From an uncultured Flavobacterium sp. (GTDB lineage Bacteria > Bacteroidota > Bacteroidia > Flavobacteriales > Flavobacteriaceae): a DNA stretch of 64,000 nt. This document shows positions 48,184-56,918 of this stretch, one piece after another. The position numbers and the translations under genes are program-made. Where the stretch lies: contig NZ_CAMLDD010000004.1 in NCBI RefSeq assembly GCF_946478785.1, positions 1-64,000 of the forward strand, read 5' to 3'. Positions within the stretch are counted from its first letter, which is position 1. Each line of letters starts with the position of its first letter. A model generated the notes under the pieces. The model had not been told where the DNA came from. It worked only from the letters and a program-made list of their open reading frames with translations, and made no database searches.

Positions 48184-50466
48184 ATGAAATACAGCTTTAT
48201 ATTTTGTTTTTGTACACTGTTATTGTGTCATACGACGAAAGCTCAGATGAAAACATTTGACCTGAATGAGGTAAGATTAACTAAGGGAGTATTTAAAAAT
48301 GCCCAGGATGTTGATCTTAAATATATTTTAGAACTCAATCCTGACCGCCTTTTGGCTCCATATCTCATAGCTTCTGGTCTGCCTGTAAAAGCTGAACGAT
48401 ATGGGAATTGGGAAAGTATAGGACTTGACGGCCATATTGCCGGACATTATCTTTCTGCCTTGTCTATGATGTATGCTTCTACTGGAAATCCTGAACTTAA
48501 AAATCGTTTGGATTACATGATTTCAGAATTAGAGAAGTGTCAGCAAAAAAATGGAAATGGTTATGTAGGAGGAATTCCGCAGGGAAAAGTTTTTTGGGAC
48601 CGTATTCATAACGGAGATATAGACGGAAGCAATTTTGGATTAAACAATACTTGGGTGCCCTTATATAATATCCACAAGCTTTTTGCCGGTTTAAACGATG
48701 CTTATCATTATACAGATAATGAAAAAGCAAAGGATGTTTTAATAAAACTGGGCGATTGGTTTATCGAATTAATTCGGCCGCTTTCTGACGAGCAGATACA
48801 GAATATTTTAAAAACCGAACATGGCGGCATAAATGAATCTTTTGCCGATTTGTATATCATTACCAAAGACAAAAAATATCTGGAAACAGCCGAAAAAGTT
48901 TCGCACTTAGCTATCCTGAATCCACTGATAAAAAAAGAAGACAAATTAACGGGACTGCATGCCAATACCCAAATACCAAAAGTTATTGGTTTCGAGAAAA
49001 TTGCCGGTCTTTCGGGAAACAAGCAGTGGTCAGATGCTGTACAGTTTTTCTGGGAAAATGTTACCGAAAAACGCAGTGTAGCTTTTGGAGGAAACAGTTT
49101 TGCCGAACATTTTAATCCTACAGAGGATTTTAGCGGTATGGTAAAATCAAACCAGGGTCCGGAAACCTGTAATTCTTACAATATGGAGCGTTTAGGTAAA
49201 GCCTTATTTTTAGATAAAAATGATATATCCTATCTTGATTTTTATGAGCGTACCCTTTACAATCATATTTTATCAAGCCAGCATCCTGAAAAAGGCGGTT
49301 TTGTTTATTTTACTCCTATCAGACCCAATCATTATCGAGTTTATTCTCAGCCCGAAACAAGCATGTGGTGCTGCGTAGGTTCAGGGCTTGAAAACCATTC
49401 GAAATATGGAGAATTAATTTATAGTCACACAGATAATGATGTTTTTGTAAACCTTTTTATTCCATCAACATTAGACTGGAAAGAAAAAGATATTTATATC
49501 GAACAAAGCACAAAATTTCCATATGAAAACAGTACAGATCTTGTTTTAAAACTTAAAAAAAATAAAACATTTTCGGTAAATATTCGCTATCCGAAATGGG
49601 CTGAAAATTTCGAAATTTTTGTAAACGGAAAAATTCAAAAAACAGAAGCCAAACCAGCAAGTTATGTGACTCTTAACAGAAAATGGAAATCAGGAGATCG
49701 TATCACGGTTAAATTTAAAACTTCGACACATTTAGAAAGCTTGCCGGACGGTTCAAACTGGAGTGCTTTTGTCAACGGACCAATCGTATTGGCTGCCAAA
49801 ACATCAAACAAAGAGTTAGATGGATTATTTGCAGATGACAGCCGAATGGGGCATGTAGCATCAGGTAAATATTATCCTCTGGATGAGGCTTATGCATTGA
49901 TAGGAGAAAAAGCAGATTATGTTGCAAAACTTAAGGAATTGGGAAACCTGCGTTTTCGATTAGATTCGTTAGAATTAGAACCTTTTTTTGAAATTCATGA
50001 CTCACGATATCAAATGTATTTTCAGAATTATACTAAAGAACAATATCAGGAAAAACATGAATTACTAAAACAACTGGAAAAGGAAGCAATGGTCATGGAA
50101 TCTAAAACCATCGATAAAATTAATTGTGGTGAACAGCAATCAGAGGTTGACCATCGTTATAAAGGTGAAAAAAGTGATTCTGGTTACGACGATGGAAAGT
50201 ACTGGAGAAACACCCGTTCTTACATTTCATACCAATTAGTTAATAAAAATAAGTTGGGAAAATATTTGGATATAAGCTGTATCAATGAATTTAAAATTGA
50301 CAACATCACCATTCTGATTAATGAAAAACCTGCTCAGATAATCTCTTCAGAAAATAAAACAATCAGGTTAAATATTGAGAAGATTGAAATTGTAAATATC
50401 AAAATAAAATCTAATGACGGAAACAATAGTCCCATGTTTCATCAATTCAGAATTTTAAAAGATTAA
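48184..50466 (+). CDS. GH127 beta-L-arabinofuranosidase (DUF1680)
   Basis: A 760-residue exported enzyme. The alpha/alpha-barrel has the family blocks WESIGLDGHIAGHYLSALSMMYA and NNTWVPLYNIHKLFAGL. It also has a zinc/thiolate site as in characterised GH127: Glu327 and Cys329 (GPETCNSYNM) with Cys396-Cys397 (MWCCVGSGLENH), the first of the pair being the expected nucleophile. C-terminal beta-domains of about 250 residues follow. GH127 members hydrolyse beta-L-arabinofuranosides; other activities exist in the wider family, so substrate is inferred from context. It starts the last operon-like run of the xylan locus. Confidence 0.93.
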   Translation: MKYSFIFCFCTLLLCHTTKAQMKTFDLNEVRLTKGVFKNAQDVDLKYILELNPDRLLAPYLIASGLPVKAERYGNWESIGLDGHIAGHYLSALSMMYASTGNPELKNRLDYMISELEKCQQKNGNGYVGGIPQGKVFWDRIHNGDIDGSNFGLNNTWVPLYNIHKLFAGLNDAYHYTDNEKAKDVLIKLGDWFIELIRPLSDEQIQNILKTEHGGINESFADLYIITKDKKYLETAEKVSHLAILNPLIKKEDKLTGLHANTQIPKVIGFEKIAGLSGNKQWSDAVQFFWENVTEKRSVAFGGNSFAEHFNPTEDFSGMVKSNQGPETCNSYNMERLGKALFLDKNDISYLDFYERTLYNHILSSQHPEKGGFVYFTPIRPNHYRVYSQPETSMWCCVGSGLENHSKYGELIYSHTDNDVFVNLFIPSTLDWKEKDIYIEQSTKFPYENSTDLVLKLKKNKTFSVNIRYPKWAENFEIFVNGKIQKTEAKPASYVTLNRKWKSGDRITVKFKTSTHLESLPDGSNWSAFVNGPIVLAAKTSNKELDGLFADDSRMGHVASGKYYPLDEAYALIGEKADYVAKLKELGNLRFRLDSLELEPFFEIHDSRYQMYFQNYTKEQYQEKHELLKQLEKEAMVMESKTIDKINCGEQQSEVDHRYKGEKSDSGYDDGKYWRNTRSYISYQLVNKNKLGKYLDISCINEFKIDNITILINEKPAQIISSENKTIRLNIEKIEIVNIKIKSNDGNNSPMFHQFRILKD

Positions 50467-50539
50467 AACGCATTTTTTTTATGCGTGTTTGAAGTAAGCA
50501 GAAAATGGCGATTATGCATTTAACCCAAATACACGAATT

Positions 50540-53134
50540 ATGAAAATCAGTTATTTTTATATCCTAAGTTTAGCATGTTTTTTTAGTGTAAACGCACAGC
50601 AATATCCTTTTAAGAATCCGTCCCTTAGTTCAACAGAACGTGCAAAAGACTTAATTTCAAGATTAACCCTTGAAGAAAAGGCGGCGTTAATGTGTGACCA
50701 GAGTGATCCGATACCAAGACTTGGAATTAAAAAATTCAATTGGTGGAGTGAGGCACTTCACGGCTACGCAAATAACGATAATGTTACTGTTTTTCCAGAA
50801 CCAATTGGTATGGCAGCCTCATTTGACGATCAGTTAGTGTATAATGTTTTTAATGCTGTTTCTGATGAAGCCCGTGCCAAATACAACCAATGGATTCAGG
50901 GAGGTAATGAGAATAAACGTTTTCTGAGTCTTTCAGTCTGGACACCAAATGTCAATATTTTCAGGGATCCACGCTGGGGACGCGGTCAGGAAACCTACGG
51001 AGAAGATCCCTATCTTACTTCGCGAATGGGGGTTTCAGTGGTTAAAGGGCTTCAAGGTCCTGCTGATGCTAAATACCGAAAACTTTTAGCCTGCGCCAAA
51101 CATTTTGCGGTTCATTCAGGTCCGGAATGGAGCCGACACGAATTGAATTTAAATAATGTAAATCCGAGAGAGTTGTATGAAACTTATCTTCCGGCCTTTA
51201 AATCATTAGTACAGGATGCTGATGTGCGTCAGGTAATGTGTGCCTATCAGCGTTTGGATGACGAACCTTGTTGCAGCAATACACGTTTATTACAGCGTAT
51301 CCTTCGTGATGAATGGGGATTCAAATATCTGGTAGTTTCAGATTGCGGTGCAGTTACTGATTTTTATACGACTCATAAAGTGTCGTCTGATGCAACGCAT
51401 GCAGCTTCTAAGGCTGTACTTGCAGGAACAGATGTGGAATGTGTGTGGGAAAAATATCCATTTAAAAATTTGCCGCAAGCAGTTGAGAAGGATTTAATAA
51501 AAGAAGCCGATATTGATAAAAGCCTTCTTCGTGTGTTAGTTGGACGTTTTGACTTAGGCGAAATGGATGATGACGCAATAGTTCCCTGGGCTCAAATTCC
51601 CGCATCTGTGCTTAATAATAAAAAGCATCAACAGTTGACACTTGAAATGGCTCAAAAGTCAATGACACTTTTGCAAAACAAAAACAATATTCTTCCTTTA
51701 AATAAAACGGCAGGCAAAATTGCAGTTATAGGCCCGAATGCTGATAATGAACCGATGTTATGGGGGAATTATAATGGAACTCCTGTCAAAACAATTACCA
51801 TCAAAAGTGGAATAGAATCAAAAGTTACGGCAAATAAAATAGTGTATGATAAAGCCTGTGATTTAGTTGAAGATAAAGTAAATCAAACCTATTTTGACCA
51901 GATTTCATTTGAAGGAAAAAAAGGAATGAAAGCGACTTATTGGAACAATCCGAATAGAGAAGGGATGAGTGTAATATCGCAACAAATTGTAAATCCTATA
52001 AAAATGACAACTGCCGGTCAGCATGAATTTGCTTCAGGAGTAAAATTAGAAGGGTTTTCCGCAAAATATGAAACAGAATTTTCAGCTAAAGCAAATGATA
52101 CTCTGGTTTTTAAAACCGGAGCAACAGGAGCTTTCGAATTGTTAGTTGACGGTAAATCGATAGCAAAATATACCAACTGGCGAACTGTTCCCGGTAATAT
52201 TCCTTTTCCGGTTGAAGCAGGTAAAAAATATAAAATCGAAATTCTTTACGCCCAGTCAAACAATTGGCAGGCAAATCTTGAATTCGATTTTGGAAAAGAA
52301 TATGATATTGATTTTGGAGGATTAATTCAAAAATTAAAAGGTATCGATACCGTAATTTTTGTAGGCGGACTTTCGACTTTGCTTGAAGGAGAAGAAATGC
52401 CAGTTTCTTATCCCGGTTTTAAAGGAGGAGACCGAACAAACATCGAGCTTCCTGCTGTTCAGAGAAAATGTCTGCAAGAGCTTAAAGCTGCAGGCAAAAA
52501 AGTAGTTTTTGTAAACTGCTCCGGCTCTGCTATAGCCCTTGCACCAGAAACAACAAGCTGCGATGCCATTTTACAGGCATGGTATCCTGGTGAATCCGGA
52601 GGACAGGCTGTTGCTGATGTTCTTTTTGGAGATTATAATCCAGCGGGTAAGCTGCCAATTTCATTTTATAAAAACTCCGATAAATTAGGGGATTTTGAAG
52701 ATTATTCGATGAAAGGTCGTACTTACAGATATACAACAGATGTTTTGTTTCCGTTTGGTTTTGGCCTGAGCTTTTCTAAGTTCAATATTGGTACAGCAAA
52801 CCTGAGTAAGACGAAGATAAAACCGAATGAAAACACGCAATTAAGTTTCCCAATAAAAAACATTAGTAAACGTGAAGGAACAGAGATTGTGCAGGTTTAT
52901 GTTCGAAAAGTAAAGGATACTGACGGTCCTTTAAAAACATTGAAAGGTTTTAAACGAATCGATTTAAAAGCAGGAGAAAGTCAAAATGTAACAATCGATT
53001 TACCGGCCTCTTCATTTGAATTTTATGATGCTAATAGTAGAGGAATGAATGTAACTGCTGGTGAATATGAGGTATATTATGGTACTAGTTCTGATGCTAA
53101 AGATTTAAAAATGACAAAGGTATTTGTTCAATAA
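50540..53134 (+). CDS. GH3 glycosidase with PA14 insert, probable beta-xylosidase
   Basis: An 864-residue exported enzyme (signal peptide ending in SVNAQ). The GH3 barrel has RDPRWGRGQETYGEDPYL, KHFAVHSGPEWSRHE and nucleophile Asp268 (VVSDCGAV). A PA14-like insert follows around residues 455-595 (MKATYWNNPNREG; GAFELLVDGKSI), then the second GH3 domain (GLSTLLEGEEMPVSYPG) and a C-terminal Fn3-like domain. The architecture repeats that of the GH3 encoded at 18379-21003, but the two are clearly diverged, so they probably differ in preferred substrate. Confidence 0.9.
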   Translation: MKISYFYILSLACFFSVNAQQYPFKNPSLSSTERAKDLISRLTLEEKAALMCDQSDPIPRLGIKKFNWWSEALHGYANNDNVTVFPEPIGMAASFDDQLVYNVFNAVSDEARAKYNQWIQGGNENKRFLSLSVWTPNVNIFRDPRWGRGQETYGEDPYLTSRMGVSVVKGLQGPADAKYRKLLACAKHFAVHSGPEWSRHELNLNNVNPRELYETYLPAFKSLVQDADVRQVMCAYQRLDDEPCCSNTRLLQRILRDEWGFKYLVVSDCGAVTDFYTTHKVSSDATHAASKAVLAGTDVECVWEKYPFKNLPQAVEKDLIKEADIDKSLLRVLVGRFDLGEMDDDAIVPWAQIPASVLNNKKHQQLTLEMAQKSMTLLQNKNNILPLNKTAGKIAVIGPNADNEPMLWGNYNGTPVKTITIKSGIESKVTANKIVYDKACDLVEDKVNQTYFDQISFEGKKGMKATYWNNPNREGMSVISQQIVNPIKMTTAGQHEFASGVKLEGFSAKYETEFSAKANDTLVFKTGATGAFELLVDGKSIAKYTNWRTVPGNIPFPVEAGKKYKIEILYAQSNNWQANLEFDFGKEYDIDFGGLIQKLKGIDTVIFVGGLSTLLEGEEMPVSYPGFKGGDRTNIELPAVQRKCLQELKAAGKKVVFVNCSGSAIALAPETTSCDAILQAWYPGESGGQAVADVLFGDYNPAGKLPISFYKNSDKLGDFEDYSMKGRTYRYTTDVLFPFGFGLSFSKFNIGTANLSKTKIKPNENTQLSFPIKNISKREGTEIVQVYVRKVKDTDGPLKTLKGFKRIDLKAGESQNVTIDLPASSFEFYDANSRGMNVTAGEYEVYYGTSSDAKDLKMTKVFVQ

Positions 53135-53359
53135 GAAATTTTAATGCAGTTTATTTATAAATAGGAAAACACAAGAAGAAATTAATTATACTGAAAAGGT
53201 CTAAATTATATTTAAGCGGTGTAAAAGAACGTAAATTTAAAATTGAAAAAGCAGCTGTAAACATGGAAAGATCAGATATAACTAGTGAAAAATTAGATAA
53301 AGTTATTAGTTATAAAGGAAATGAAGTTTCATTTAAGTTGTAAGGAAAAATTAGTAACA

Positions 53360-54697
53360 ATGAAGAAAAAAAGAAATTGTATTGTAACGCTTTGCCTGAT
53401 TACAATGGTTGTTTTTAGTGGAATTGCTCAAAGCAGTATTAAGCAAAAACCTATTATTCAAACTAAGTATACTGCCGATCCGGCTCCAATGGTACATAAT
53501 GATACTGTGTTTTTATATACCTCGCACGATGAAGACGATGCCACGGGTTTTAAAATGAAAGACTGGTTGCTTTATACCTCGACAGATATGGTCAACTGGA
53601 CAGAGCATGGAGCAGTAGCCTCTTTAAAAGATTTTAGTTGGGTAAAACCAGACAATGGCGCATGGGCAATCCAATGTATTGAAAGAAACGGTAAATTCTA
53701 TCTGTATGCGCCAATGCACGGCCAAGGAATCGGGGTATTAGTTTCTGATAGTCCTTATGGGCCGTTCAAAGATCCATTAGGAAAGCGCCTGATTGAAACG
53801 GATCACTTATGGAATGATATTGATCCAAATCCTTTTATTGATGATAATGGGCAGGCTTATCTATATTGGGGGAATCCTGATTTATATTATGTGAAACTAA
53901 ATCCCGATATGATATCCTATTCTGGCGAAGTGGTTAAAGAACCTACAAAACCGAAGAACTATCAGGAAGGTCCATGGGTTTATAAACACAAAGAACATTA
54001 TTATTTGTCTTATGCATCTACTTGTTGTCCTGAAGGAATTGGTTATGCAATGAGCGACTCACCAACAGGACCCTGGGAATATAAAGGGATGGTGGTCGAA
54101 GCCAGCGAAAAAACAAGAGGAAATCACCCGGGAATCATTTATTACAAAGGAAAATCATATTGTTTTGGACATAGTTATGATATTTTAAAACGAGAAACTA
54201 CTACATTTTATGAAAGACGTTCGGTAGATATGGACGAGATAGTTTATAATGGAGATGGTACAATAAAAACATTGGCTTATTGGTCTGAGGACGGACCAAA
54301 AGCGGTTGGAAAAATAAACCCTTTTAAACGTGTTGAAGCTGAAACTATGGCATGGAGTGAAGGCGTAAAATCTGAAAAAAAGAATCAAAAAGAGGTCTTT
54401 ATAACCAAAATAGATAACAATGATTTTATTGAAGTAAAAGAGGTTGACTTTAATAAAGAAGCGAAAAAATTTGAAGTTACGGCAGCTTCCCTTAAAGGAG
54501 GAAAAATAGAAATTCGCTTAGATGACAAAAACGGACAGCTTATAGGGACTTGTGATATAACAAGTACGGGAGATTTGAGTACATGGAAAGAATTTCAATG
54601 CAAGGTTAAAAAAACAAAAGGTGTGCATACTGTTTTTTTCGTTTTTAAAGGGGATGGGGAATCTTTGTTTAATTTGGATTGGTGGAAATTTAAATAA
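53360..54697 (+). CDS. GH43 with C-terminal CBM6-like module, probable arabinoxylan arabinofuranohydrolase
   Basis: A 445-residue exported enzyme. The GH43 propeller begins KYTADPAPMVHNDTVFLYTSHD (general base Asp40); further blades have NDIDPNPFIDDNGQAYLYWGN and EGPWVYKHKEHYYLSYAS. Residues 320-445 are CBM6-like (VEAETMAWSEGV ... FVFKGDGESLFNLDWWKF). GH43-CBM6 enzymes typically remove arabinofuranose from xylan. Start at the ATG giving MKKKRNCIVTL; an earlier in-frame ATG adds residues ahead of the signal peptide. A 225-bp gap to the upstream GH3 holds no ORF I would call. Confidence 0.9.
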   Translation: MKKKRNCIVTLCLITMVVFSGIAQSSIKQKPIIQTKYTADPAPMVHNDTVFLYTSHDEDDATGFKMKDWLLYTSTDMVNWTEHGAVASLKDFSWVKPDNGAWAIQCIERNGKFYLYAPMHGQGIGVLVSDSPYGPFKDPLGKRLIETDHLWNDIDPNPFIDDNGQAYLYWGNPDLYYVKLNPDMISYSGEVVKEPTKPKNYQEGPWVYKHKEHYYLSYASTCCPEGIGYAMSDSPTGPWEYKGMVVEASEKTRGNHPGIIYYKGKSYCFGHSYDILKRETTTFYERRSVDMDEIVYNGDGTIKTLAYWSEDGPKAVGKINPFKRVEAETMAWSEGVKSEKKNQKEVFITKIDNNDFIEVKEVDFNKEAKKFEVTAASLKGGKIEIRLDDKNGQLIGTCDITSTGDLSTWKEFQCKVKKTKGVHTVFFVFKGDGESLFNLDWWKFK

Positions 54698-54859
54698 TTC
54701 CTCAAATTTTGATAAAAGAAGAAATTTAAAACAATTATAAAAATAAATTAGAATTGTTTTGTTACAAACAACGATGGTTTTAAATTATAAAGTAATCAGT
54801 ATCAATGTCATTTACTTGGACCAGAAATAAAAAATAAAGTAATTAATCAATAGCGTGTT

Positions 54860-56803
54860 ATGAATTTTAAATATGTTTTATGTTTATGTCTGTTTAGTTT
54901 ATTTAAATTAAGTGCACAGTCAGTGGTGAAAAGTCCAGACGGAAAACTTAAGGTTTCTGTGTCAATATCAAACGGAATGCCTTCGTATAGTATTTCTTAT
55001 AATGAAAAAACTTTCTTAGAAAATTCGCCACTGGGTCTGAAAACCAATGTCGGTGATTTTACAACAGGATTAAGTTTAAAAGCTGATGCAGCACAAAATA
55101 AAATTGATGAAACTTATAATCTGCCTAATATAAAGCAAAGTAATGTGCATTATGAGGCTAATGAGGCCGTTTTGTCCTTCAGTAAGGACAATAAAGATGC
55201 TATTGATGTAGTCTTTCGAGTAAGCAATAATAATGTAGCTTTTAAATACAAGGTATATCCGCAAAAAGAGGCCCGTGCGTGTGTAGTGCAGGAAGAAGTT
55301 TCCGGTTTTATGCTGCCTGAAGGAACAACGACTTTTCTTTGTCCGCAAAGCAAGCCCATGACAGGTTTTGCCAGAACTGCCCCAAGTTATGAAACATCGT
55401 ATACGTTAGATGCCCCAATGGAAAAAAACGGAATGGGGGAAGGGTATACCTTTCCATGCCTTTTTAAAGTAAATAATAATGGATGGGTTTTAATATCTGA
55501 GACAGGCGTTGACAGCGGTTATTGCGCAAGCAGGCTAATTGGACATGATAAAGGTTTATATACTATCGGATATCCAATAGCAGGAGAAAATAATGGAAAC
55601 GGAACAACCGCTCCGGGAATACCGCTTATTGGTGAAACACCGTGGCGTACTATTACAATTGGAGAAACACTGGCACCTATTGTAGAAACCACAATTCCGT
55701 TTGATTTGGTTAAACCAAAATACGAGGCTTCTAAAGAATACCAATATACCAAAGGTTCCTGGAGCTGGATCATGAAAATGGATTCTAATACTACTTTTCC
55801 GGTGCAGAAACAATACATCGATTTTAGTGCCGCAATGGGATATGAAACAATCTTAATTGATGCCCTGTGGGATACTCAGATAGGAAAGGATAAAATCGCT
55901 GAGCTGGCTAAATATGGTGATGAAAAAGGCGTTGGTCTCTATTTATGGTACAACTCAAATGGCTATTGGAATGATGCTCCTCAGGGACCTAGAGGAATGA
56001 TGGATAATATGACAATTCGTCGTCAGGAAATGGCGTGGATGAAAAGTATTGGTGTGAAAGGAATTAAAGTAGATTTTTTTGGCGGAGACAAACAAGTAAC
56101 CATGAAATTATATGAAGATATCCTGACCGATGCTAATGATTTTGGTATAATGGTTATTTTTCACGGCTGTACTTTACCAAGAGGCTGGGAGCGAATGTAT
56201 CCAAACTTCGCAGCCAGTGAGGCGGTTTTAGCAAGCGAAAATCTACATTTCGGGCAAGGAAGCTGTGATAATGAAGCAATGAATGCGTCAATACATCCTT
56301 TTATTCGAAATACAGTAGGAAGCATGGATTTTGGAGGAAGTGCCTTAAATAAATTTTATAACAGTGATAATATTCCCAATAAAGGTTCCAAACGAATTAC
56401 TTCTGATGTATTTGCTTTAGCGACAGCAGTACTTTTTCAAAGCGGGGTACAGCATTTTGCATTGGCACCAAACAATTTGACTGATGCTCCTGACTGGGCA
56501 ATAAATTTTATGAAAGAAGTACCCACAACCTGGGATGAAGTTCGTTTTTTAGAAGGATATCCGGGTAAATATGTTGTGCTTGCCCGCCGAAAAGGAACTG
56601 AGTGGTATATAGCGGGGGTCAATGCCCAAAAAGAAACCTTAAAGCTTAAGATACAACTGCCAATGTTTGTTTCGGGATCATCGTTAAGTTATTATCATGA
56701 TGATGAAAAATTAAATGGAAAATTAGAGACAATAAAACTTAAAAAGAAAAATGAAGTTGAAGTGATAATTCCGGGTAATGGAGGAATGCTGCTTTTGAAT
56801 TAA
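54860..56803 (+). CDS. GH97 glycosidase, probable retaining alpha-galactosidase type
   Basis: A 647-residue exported enzyme. It has the GH97 N-terminal beta-sandwich (VVKSPDGKLKVSVSISNGMPSYSISY), a central barrel (WSWIMKMDSNTTFPVQKQYIDFSAAMGYETILIDALWD) and a C-terminal beta-domain. Asp405 in GIKVDFFGGDKQ occupies the place where retaining alpha-galactosidases of the family carry their nucleophile; inverting SusB-like glucosidases lack it. Alpha-galactose occurs on some cereal xylan side chains, so this fits the locus. Activity not certain from sequence. Confidence 0.88.
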   Translation: MNFKYVLCLCLFSLFKLSAQSVVKSPDGKLKVSVSISNGMPSYSISYNEKTFLENSPLGLKTNVGDFTTGLSLKADAAQNKIDETYNLPNIKQSNVHYEANEAVLSFSKDNKDAIDVVFRVSNNNVAFKYKVYPQKEARACVVQEEVSGFMLPEGTTTFLCPQSKPMTGFARTAPSYETSYTLDAPMEKNGMGEGYTFPCLFKVNNNGWVLISETGVDSGYCASRLIGHDKGLYTIGYPIAGENNGNGTTAPGIPLIGETPWRTITIGETLAPIVETTIPFDLVKPKYEASKEYQYTKGSWSWIMKMDSNTTFPVQKQYIDFSAAMGYETILIDALWDTQIGKDKIAELAKYGDEKGVGLYLWYNSNGYWNDAPQGPRGMMDNMTIRRQEMAWMKSIGVKGIKVDFFGGDKQVTMKLYEDILTDANDFGIMVIFHGCTLPRGWERMYPNFAASEAVLASENLHFGQGSCDNEAMNASIHPFIRNTVGSMDFGGSALNKFYNSDNIPNKGSKRITSDVFALATAVLFQSGVQHFALAPNNLTDAPDWAINFMKEVPTTWDEVRFLEGYPGKYVVLARRKGTEWYIAGVNAQKETLKLKIQLPMFVSGSSLSYYHDDEKLNGKLETIKLKKKNEVEVIIPGNGGMLLLN

Positions 56804-56867
56804 TTGTAAATTTTAATTGATAGAGGATAATCAAAAATTCTGCCACCCGATCAATGACAAGGTTTAG

Positions 56868-56907
56868 ATAATGAAAAAAGCTGCCCAACGGCAGCTTTTT
56901 TCATTAT
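56868..56907. terminator. Long bidirectional terminator between two loci
   Basis: An 18-bp perfect stem (core AAAAAAGCTGCC / GGCAGCTTTTTT) with a CAAC loop. It has A and T tracts on both sides, so it can stop the GH97 transcript from the left and the GH3 transcript from the right. Confidence 0.9.
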
Positions 56908-56918
56908 TAATAAGTTTT

